A model generated the notes under the pieces. That model saw only the letters and a program-made list of their open reading frames with translations. It did no database searches and had not been told where the DNA came from. From CAZUSC01 sp964622915 (lineage in GTDB: Bacteria > Patescibacteriota > Andersenbacteria > UBA10190): a DNA stretch of 11,129 nt. The translations under genes and the position numbers were made by a program. Positions 6,801 to 11,129 of the stretch are shown here, in pieces. Positions within the stretch are counted from its first letter, which is position 1, and every line of letters begins with the position of its first letter. The stretch spans positions 1 to 11,129 of the forward strand of contig CAZUSC010000036.1 of the NCBI GenBank assembly GCA_964622915.1, in the 5' to 3' direction.

Positions 6801-7312
6801 TTGTCACTCGGATAAATAAAATTATTACAAAAAGCGGGCAACCGATGCTGTTTGTCACACTGGAAGATCTCACCAGTACTGTGGAAGTATTAGTGTTTCC
6901 TAAGCTGCTGGCTGCTACTAGCAGCCTGTGGACCGACAACGCCAAATTAATTGTGGAAGGCAAACGCAGCGAAAAAGACGGGGACTTAAAAATTCTGGCC
7001 GATCACGCTTGGGAATTATCGCGCACTACTTTAGCGCAGCTGCCGGCTGCCAAGAATACTGCTACTGCTCGCCCGCCCACGCGACTTAAAATACGAGTTC
7101 CCGCTTCGCTTAACCGCCAGGGATTAGAGAAGTTACGCCAAGTGCTGCAGCAAAATCATCACGCGCCAAACGGTTTAGTGGTAGAAATGGTAATTATTCG
7201 TGACCGCGTGCCGATGAACATTGCCACTCAATACAAAATCAAGCGTGATCCGGAGATCTTAGATGCTCTTGCTCGTATTGTGGGAAGACAATCACTTTCA
7301 TACGTTTCTTAG
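3833..7312 (+). CDS. dnaE: DNA polymerase III subunit alpha (replicative polymerase)
   Basis: DnaE copies the chromosome as the catalytic subunit of the replisome. The ATG at 3833 (MSADFTHLHVHSHYSLLDGLG) gives 1159 residues, close to E. coli DnaE (1160); the upstream ATG at 3767 would add residues encoded by a repeat array. Domains: PHP 1-about 280; palm/thumb/fingers about 290-820, with GPGRGSAAGS, then PDIDLDF carrying catalytic Asp400 and Asp402, and LLKMDFLGL with Asp555, matching E. coli D401, D403 and D555; a helix-hairpin-helix region around 850-900; an OB fold from about 984; and a C-terminal tail. The PHP metal ligands all seem present: His9, His11, Asp18, His43, Glu68, His89, Cys139, Asp208, His210. 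In E. coli several are lost; where they are kept, as in mycobacterial DnaE1, PHP is the proofreading nuclease. No intein is present. It starts the plus-strand block and is followed after 7 bases by a membrane-protein gene. Confidence 0.97.
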   Translation: MSADFTHLHVHSHYSLLDGLGKIDQLIDRTKELGMNALALTDHGALYGIIEFVQAAQAAGIKPIVGMEAYLAPNGHDKKRGKIDANPRHLTLLAQNNQGYKNLMQLSTIAHLHGYYYRPRIDYQLLEKYSEGLIVLSGCLNGDIARAIIANRPADAKKLIEWHLERFGADRFYLEVQDHPNLADQKKVNEALFSYAKQYKLSLTATADSHYIHADDAHAQDVLVCVQTGKTVDDKDRLCMLDEDLSLKSPQELKEAWQEHPEAIDSTQKIAAMCQVDFTFGVNKLPHYPLPAGQTPDQALREAAQRGLAIRYGRSIPHGALERLDYELSVIQKTGFASYFLIVADFVNEAKRRGILVGPGRGSAAGSIVSYLTNITNLDPLHYNLLFERFLNPDRVSMPDIDLDFADDRRGEVIDYVRAKYGQEHVAQIITFGTMAARAAVRDSGRALGFPYSFCDTIAKAIPAFTNFEQALQPGTELHEIYTSDPQAKKLIDTAKKLEGVCRHASTHAAAVVITDEPLTDYVPLQLSSSADGSKDTVTQYAMGPVESLGLLKMDFLGLKNLTVLQRSVQLIEQRRGIKIDLDNLPEGDGATYRLLQEGKTVGIFQLESAGMRRYLKELKPTEFEDIISIGALYRPGPMESIPDFIAAKHGRKAITYLHPTMEPILQKTYGVIVTQDQVLQIAREFAGFTYGEADILRKAVGKKIRKLLIEQRQKFIEGAMTTHSLDQGTAQKVWDFIEPFARYGFNRAHAACYAMIAYQTAYLKANYTAEFMAALLTCDEGNTDRQAIEVADAASFKLPILPPDINESEHDFTVVDTEDKQSGIRFGLGAIKNVGHNTVDAVIAERRLNGPYQDIGDLVRRLDSKNLNRKSMESLAKAGAFDQLSERAAVLANLERLLEFSHDLHRRQDKGQQNLFAGGGATLALPSLQLTPVAAASKDQRLQWEKELLGLYVSEHPLLELQEELSRAVQNIVDLKDARPGSTLRVAGIVTRINKIITKSGQPMLFVTLEDLTSTVEVLVFPKLLAATSSLWTDNAKLIVEGKRSEKDGDLKILADHAWELSRTTLAQLPAAKNTATARPPTRLKIRVPASLNRQGLEKLRQVLQQNHHAPNGLVVEMVIIRDRVPMNIATQYKIKRDPEILDALARIVGRQSLSYVS

Positions 7313-7319
7313 TAGACAG

Positions 7320-8459
7320 ATGTCCGTTCAACTAGTTTTGCCGCCTCGTACGATTGCCTTGGTAACCGGCGTGGTCATGCTCCTTCTGGCCGGAGGGTTG
7401 GGATACATCTATTTACCTAAAGCGAAAATTGTTGTTACGCCGAGGATTAACACTCGTGTAGTTGAACAAGATATTCTGCTTTCCACCAAAGCAACGGAGC
7501 CGGATTTTATCCGTTTTGTATTGCCGGCCCGCCTGGTTGAGACGGAAGTTAAGGCCGGCCGCCAGTTCAACCGCTCCCAAGAAAACCTGGCCGAAGATTT
7601 TGCTAAAGGCCAAGTGACGCTCCGCAACGAGCAAGAAGAAGCCCAAGAGCTGTTGCCTAAAAGCCACCTGCGGCATGAGGCAACCGGCGTTTTCTTCTTA
7701 ACTGATAAAGCTGTATCCATTCCTGGTAAAGGAGAAATCAAAGTAGGAGTAACGGCTAAAGAGAAAGGCGCCAAAGGTGAGGTAGCGCCGGGAAAATTTA
7801 TTGTTGATAAGCTGCCCTCTTCCCTGCAAAGTGTTGTCTATGCGGAGAGTTCCCAGAAGTTTACAGGCGGGCTTGCCTCGGGCAGCGCTTTAACAGAGGA
7901 AGAAATAAATAAGGCCAAGGAAGAACTACTGCAGGAAGCAAAGGGAGAGGCCGCGGGGCAGCTTACCGCCCAGGCGGGCGGAGCGAATATTAGTCCTGAT
8001 CTAACATCGATGGAGGTGCAATCAGCTAATGTTTCTGCCGCTCCCGGCAGTCGTGCTGCCCAGTACGAGGTGGCTCTCACGCTAAAAGCCAAAGGAATGG
8101 CGGTCGACTCCAATGATCTGTTAAGTCTGACTCTGCTGGCACTGCGTTCAAAACAATCAAATGATGAAGAATTTATCTCGTATGAGCCTGAATCATTTAA
8201 CTACACAATTAAGCGCGCGGATTTTGAACGGGGGGAAGTCTTAGTTGGCAGCAAGCTTTCTGGCACATTCGGATCCAAAATTGGTGCCAGTTCGCTATCT
8301 TCAAACAACATTGCCGGCCTTTCCGCTGCCGAAACAAAAGAGCGCTTCGAGCAACTGCCGAACATTCAATCAGCCGAGGTTACTTTCTCCCCCTTTTGGG
8401 TTAAATCCGCCCCCTCTCGGCCGCAATCAATTGAAATAGTCGTGGAAAACAGAAATTAG
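7320..8459 (+). CDS. Membrane-anchored baseplate-J-like protein
   Basis: A 379-residue protein counted from the ATG at 7320; an ATG at 7263 in the same frame lies inside dnaE and would put polar residues before the membrane segment. Residues 10-31 form a single membrane anchor, with a long extracellular part. The stretch about 97-184 has the pattern of the baseplate J/gp47-like domain: GQVTLRNEQEE, then ATGVFFLTDKAVSIPGKG, then KVGVTAKEKGAKGEVAPGKF, and FTGG at its end. About 190-222 is a charged helix followed by an Ala/Gly-rich link, and 230-379 contains mixed beta strands ending in IEIVVEN. Despite the name, proteins of this type in Patescibacteria are single chromosomal genes with no other phage parts, and none is seen here. 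The 7-base gap suggests cotranscription with dnaE. Function is unknown; a surface or envelope role is inferred from the anchor. No Shine-Dalgarno is visible. Confidence 0.75.
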   Translation: MSVQLVLPPRTIALVTGVVMLLLAGGLGYIYLPKAKIVVTPRINTRVVEQDILLSTKATEPDFIRFVLPARLVETEVKAGRQFNRSQENLAEDFAKGQVTLRNEQEEAQELLPKSHLRHEATGVFFLTDKAVSIPGKGEIKVGVTAKEKGAKGEVAPGKFIVDKLPSSLQSVVYAESSQKFTGGLASGSALTEEEINKAKEELLQEAKGEAAGQLTAQAGGANISPDLTSMEVQSANVSAAPGSRAAQYEVALTLKAKGMAVDSNDLLSLTLLALRSKQSNDEEFISYEPESFNYTIKRADFERGEVLVGSKLSGTFGSKIGASSLSSNNIAGLSAAETKERFEQLPNIQSAEVTFSPFWVKSAPSRPQSIEIVVENRN

Positions 8460-8461
8460 TC

Positions 8462-8539
8462 ATTAGGTTGTAGGTGATAGGTTTTAGGTTGTAGTTTATT
8501 TGCCGCCGACTACCACCTACTCCCTACAACCTATAACCT
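8462..8539. repeat. Inverted heptad repeat, copy 2, before thrS
   Basis: Left arm 8465-8494 and right arm 8510-8539 are 30 bases each, with a 15-base loop. Reverse-complementing the right arm gives 23 identities in 30 with the left. The left side reads as nnTAGGT heptads (ATTAGGT, TGTAGGT, GATAGGT, TTTAGGT) and the right as CTAnnnC heptads (CTACCAC, CTACTCC, CTACAAC, CTATAAC). The arms are of the same type as copy 1 (281-372), but the loops are unrelated. The element begins directly behind the stop codon of the preceding gene. Confidence 0.9.
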
Positions 8540-8566
8540 TGCCTGGAAAGGTACTGGTCTTGCTTA

Positions 8567-8575
8567 TGCTACACT
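8567..8575 (+). promoter_or_regulatory. Extended -10 promoter for thrS
   Basis: TGCTACACT fits an extended -10 (TGn then TACACT). Initiation near 8582 would leave a leader of about 16 bases before the ATG at 8598. No convincing -35 and no T-box or other leader structure lies upstream, only the inverted heptad repeat. Confidence 0.4.
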
Positions 8576-8597
8576 AAAAGTGCTACAAAATATTGCG

Positions 8598-10343
8598 ATG
8601 CCTAAAGATGAGAAAGTTAATTTCGATGCACTGCGCCATAGCACTGCCCACTTGTTAGCAGCGGCCGTTTTAGAATTGTGGCCGGATGCCAAGCTCACTA
8701 TTGGCCCCGCCATCGAACATGGGTTTTACTATGATATTGAGTTTAGTCAGCCAATTTCCGAGAAAGACTTTTCAGCTATTGAAAAAAAGATGCGTGAACT
8801 CGTTCCTTCCTGGACGGAATTTGCTGAACAAGAAGTTAGTATAGAGGAAGCCAAAGAAAAATTTGCAGATAATCCCTATAAGGCAGAACTAATCGAGGAA
8901 ATCGCAGGTAAAGGTGAACCAATTACCCTTTATACAAGCGGCACTTTTACCGATCTGTGCCGGGGCGGACACGTGGAGAGCCCCAGTAAAGAATTAAAGC
9001 ATTTTAAGCTGCTCTCGCTTGCCGGTGCCTATTGGCGCGGCGATGAAAAAAATCAGATGTTAACGCGTATCTATGGCACTGCCTTTTCCACTAAAGAGGA
9101 ACTAGACGCGCACCTCGCTCTGCTTGAGGAAGCCAAGCAGCGCGATCACCGCAAACTAGGCAAGCAACTGGATTTGTTTACATTCTCGCCCCTGGTGGGA
9201 TCGGGCCTGCCTCTCTTTACTCCTCGCGGCACCATCGTTCGAGAAGAACTTCAGAAATTCTTGTATGAATTGCAGGACGCGCAAGGATATCAACGCGTCA
9301 CCATTCCCCATCTTGCCACTGCCGAGCTATACAAAACATCTGGGCATTGGGAAAAATTCCAGGAGGCCCTCTTTCATGTCGAAGGTGCCAGCAAGACAGC
9401 CTTCGCCCTCAAACCAATGAATTGCCCGCATCACACGCAAATTTACGCTTCCTCTCCGCGCAGCTACAAAGATTTGCCCGTGCGCTATTCAGAAGTTACG
9501 ACAGTTTATCGTGATGAGCAGGCTGGTGAACTGCAAGGCTTAACGCGGGTACGTTCTATCACCCAGGATGACGGCCACGTCTTTTGCCGCCCCGATCAAA
9601 TCGCCGAAGAAATAGATCGCATCATGGCCATCATTGATCAATTTTACGCCGCGTTTAATTTATCAATTGATTTCCGGTTATCCCTGCGCGAGCCTGCCAA
9701 CCCCCAAGCATACTTGGGAGAAGAAGAAATTTGGCAGACAGCCGAGGATGCCCTGCGTTCGGTCTTGCAAGCCAGAAAAATGAATTTCACCGAAGAGCCA
9801 GGCGAGGCTACCTTCTATGGCCCCAAGATAGATTTTGTGGTGCGCGATAGCCTGGGGCGCTCCTGGCAGCTAGCCACTATTCAACTTGATTTCAATATGC
9901 CTGGCCGCTTTGGTCTCACCTACACCGACCAAGACGGCAGCAAAAAGACGCCCGTCATGATTCATCGCGCGATTTCCGGATCCTTAGAGCGCTTTATGGC
10001 CCTTATCCTGGAGCACTTTGCCGGTAATTTGCCGCTATGGCTAGCCCCCACACAAGTTCTTATTTTGCCTATTTCTGAAGAGCAAATGCCCTACTGCCAA
10101 GAGGCTGCCGCGCAGCTAAAACAGGCTGGTATGCGAGTAGAAATAGATGAAACTTCAGCCAGTATTGGTAAGAAAATTCGCAATGCCGAATTAAACAAAG
10201 TTCCCGTAATGCTTATTGTCGGGAAAAAAGAAGTTGAGGGTAAAACTGCTTCTCTACGCACCCACGCCGCTGGCGATCAAGGTGCTAAACCGGTTGATGA
10301 AATTATAAAAAGCCTAACTGAAAAGATTCAACACCGTTTATAA
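8598..10343 (+). CDS. thrS: Threonyl-tRNA synthetase lacking the TGS domain
   Basis: ThrRS charges tRNA-Thr and hydrolyses mischarged Ser-tRNA-Thr. From the ATG at 8598 (MPKDEKVNFDALRHSTAHLL) it has 581 residues against 642 in E. coli; the missing part is the N-terminal TGS domain, and an in-frame GTG at 8580 adds only six residues. The editing domain is intact: HSTAH with His14 and His18, and CRGGH with Cys121 and His125, the HxxxH and CxxxH motifs. The class II core has motif 2 around YRDEQAGELQGLTRVR, where FRNE-SG is usual, and motif 3 around HRAISGSLERFMA. The catalytic zinc ligands are Cys276, His327 and His456. The anticodon-binding domain starts near 480 (LAPTQVLILPISEEQ) and runs to the end. 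The gene is alone between a heptad hairpin and a convergent gene; the stop is followed by a T7 run at 10360-10366 but no clear hairpin. Confidence 0.97.
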   Translation: MPKDEKVNFDALRHSTAHLLAAAVLELWPDAKLTIGPAIEHGFYYDIEFSQPISEKDFSAIEKKMRELVPSWTEFAEQEVSIEEAKEKFADNPYKAELIEEIAGKGEPITLYTSGTFTDLCRGGHVESPSKELKHFKLLSLAGAYWRGDEKNQMLTRIYGTAFSTKEELDAHLALLEEAKQRDHRKLGKQLDLFTFSPLVGSGLPLFTPRGTIVREELQKFLYELQDAQGYQRVTIPHLATAELYKTSGHWEKFQEALFHVEGASKTAFALKPMNCPHHTQIYASSPRSYKDLPVRYSEVTTVYRDEQAGELQGLTRVRSITQDDGHVFCRPDQIAEEIDRIMAIIDQFYAAFNLSIDFRLSLREPANPQAYLGEEEIWQTAEDALRSVLQARKMNFTEEPGEATFYGPKIDFVVRDSLGRSWQLATIQLDFNMPGRFGLTYTDQDGSKKTPVMIHRAISGSLERFMALILEHFAGNLPLWLAPTQVLILPISEEQMPYCQEAAAQLKQAGMRVEIDETSASIGKKIRNAELNKVPVMLIVGKKEVEGKTASLRTHAAGDQGAKPVDEIIKSLTEKIQHRL

Positions 10344-10378
10344 CCTCGCGGCCAATTCATTTTTTTAATTTCTACAAA

Positions 10379-11017
10379 TCAAAACTTTAACGGTATCTGT
10401 GTGGCGGGAACGGATTCCTGTGCTGGCTCCGGGGAATTATTTTCATCTTTACTGCCCGCTACCTCCTTTTCACCTTCTGCCGGCTGGCCAATAGAACTAA
10501 TGGTGGTGTCCAATTCGCCGCTTACCTGTGCTAAATATTCGTTGTAACTCTCATATTTTGCCTGTAATTCCTGCAGTTGTCCCAATGCGTACGCTGCTTG
10601 GCTCACCGCATCGGTGGATTCATTCTTAAGCCGTTCGGCGCGTTCTTCCGTAGCAGACGCCAGTTGATTACTTAAATCCTTAACACTATCAATCAATAAG
10701 TCTGCCTGCGTCAGTATTTTCTTTGGCTCGCTGCCCGATTCCATTTGATCAACCAACTTAGCAGCATCCGCCTGCACGTATTTTACTGACACCGCGAATT
10801 TTTGATCCGGATCATTTGTTAAAAAGCCTTCGGCCTTGCGCTTCAGACGCGTGGCCTGCGTTCCCAGAGTAGCCAAGGTTCCCCTATCCGCTAGATATTG
10901 CTTCACAGCCGCCGGTGTCTGGGCCAGCTTGTCCGGACGAAATTTAACCTCCAACGCTCCACCCATTACTAAGGCCGCTACCCCCGCCGCCAGCACCAAT
11001 AACGCGATTTTGGACAT
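10379..11017 (-). CDS. Signal-anchored helical protein of unknown function
   Basis: The open frame allows several starts; ATG at 11017 is chosen because a TTGATA-17-TACTAT promoter would begin transcription there, and it gives MSKIALLVLAAGVAALVMGG, a clean signal peptide or anchor. ATGs at 11020 and 11026 add one or three residues. The resulting 212-residue protein has an N-terminal hydrophobic segment (about 4-20), then a mostly helical region to about residue 175 rich in Ala, Gln, Lys and Glu (for example KYVQADAAKLVDQM and ADLLIDSVKDLSNQLASA), likely coiled coil or a helical bundle, and an acidic low-complexity tail (EGEKEVAGSKDENNSPEPAQES) before the C-terminus. The helical pattern recalls DUF5667-like exported proteins, but I cannot confirm it. 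It converges with thrS across 35 bases and ends with TGA. Confidence 0.7.
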   Translation of the reverse strand: MSKIALLVLAAGVAALVMGGALEVKFRPDKLAQTPAAVKQYLADRGTLATLGTQATRLKRKAEGFLTNDPDQKFAVSVKYVQADAAKLVDQMESGSEPKKILTQADLLIDSVKDLSNQLASATEERAERLKNESTDAVSQAAYALGQLQELQAKYESYNEYLAQVSGELDTTISSIGQPAEGEKEVAGSKDENNSPEPAQESVPATQIPLKF

Positions 11018-11024
11018 CATTGAC

Positions 11025-11053
11025 ATAGTAAACGCATAAGCGTAGCGTATCAA
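11025..11053 (-). promoter_or_regulatory. Sigma-70-type promoter for the helical protein, leaderless
   Basis: TTGATA (11053-11048), a 17-base spacer, and TACTAT (11030-11025) make the best promoter match in the window. The predicted first transcribed base, about 11017-11018, coincides with the ATG at 11017, so the mRNA should be leaderless. It overlaps the upstream in-frame ATG at 11026, which would therefore not be transcribed. Confidence 0.6.
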
Positions 11054-11103
11054 CCACTCGTACCTTAGCCCTTTCCTAGTCCAACTCTTTGCTTGCCAGT
11101 ATA

Positions 11104-11129
11104 AGGAGAAACGCTGTGAGTATAGTCGC
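11104..11129 (+). promoter_or_regulatory. Possible Shine-Dalgarno and GTG start of a gene running off the right edge
   Basis: AGGAG at 11104-11108 is followed after 7 bases by GTG at 11116, then AGT ATA GTC and the edge. It would be divergent from the helical-protein gene. Only four codons are visible, so the reading frame cannot be tested. If real, it is the only gene here with a good Shine-Dalgarno. Confidence 0.25.

Noticed and set aside
3833..7312. Intein in DnaE
   Set aside because: The length is that of an uninterrupted DnaE and the sequence around PDIDLDF and the fingers runs without insertion.
10344..10378. Terminator between thrS and the convergent gene
   Set aside because: There is a run of seven T at 10360-10366, but I could not find a stable GC stem before it on either strand.

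Overview
The window looks like chromosomal DNA of an uncultivated bacterium, most likely a member of the Candidate Phyla Radiation (Patescibacteria). The reasons are indirect. Almost no gene has a Shine-Dalgarno sequence and several -10 boxes sit so close to the start codon that the mRNA would be leaderless or nearly so. ThrRS lacks its N-terminal TGS domain. There are small single-pass membrane proteins of types I associate with these lineages: a baseplate-J-like protein, an FxLYD protein and a helical secreted protein. TGA is used as a normal stop (end of the gene at 10379), which argues against the UGA-glycine code of Gracilibacteria/Absconditabacteria. No marker gene allows a firmer placement.

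Layout, left to right. Bases 1-258 are the 3' end of a PrmC/HemK methyltransferase gene that stops early inside a short tandem repeat. Facing it on the minus strand are rplY (bL25), a small two-CxxC zinc-ribbon protein, rodA and an FxLYD-domain membrane protein. From a divergent intergenic region at about 3687-3832 the plus strand carries dnaE (replicative polymerase), a baseplate-J-like membrane protein 7 bases behind it, and thrS. A minus-strand gene for a signal-anchored helical protein converges on thrS, and a weak signal at the right edge may be the start of another plus-strand gene.

Most genes are housekeeping genes for replication, translation and cell-wall elongation, with envelope proteins of unknown role between them. 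DnaE keeps all catalytic aspartates and an apparently complete PHP metal site, so it may proofread by itself.

The most unusual content is between the genes. Four intergenic gaps hold degenerate arrays with a strict 7-base period, about five units each, usually with GTA at the same place in the unit. Two of them are built as facing arms that can form hairpins of about 30 bp. One array supplies the stop codon of the truncated prmC; another carries promoter-like sequence for rodA. Separately, the rplY-zinc ribbon gap contains a strong candidate for a structured RNA (1126-1219): a 13-bp closing stem followed by a helix with tandem G-A mismatches that make sense only on the plus strand. I do not recognise its family. 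No CRISPR array, tRNA, rRNA, transposase or phage gene cluster is visible.
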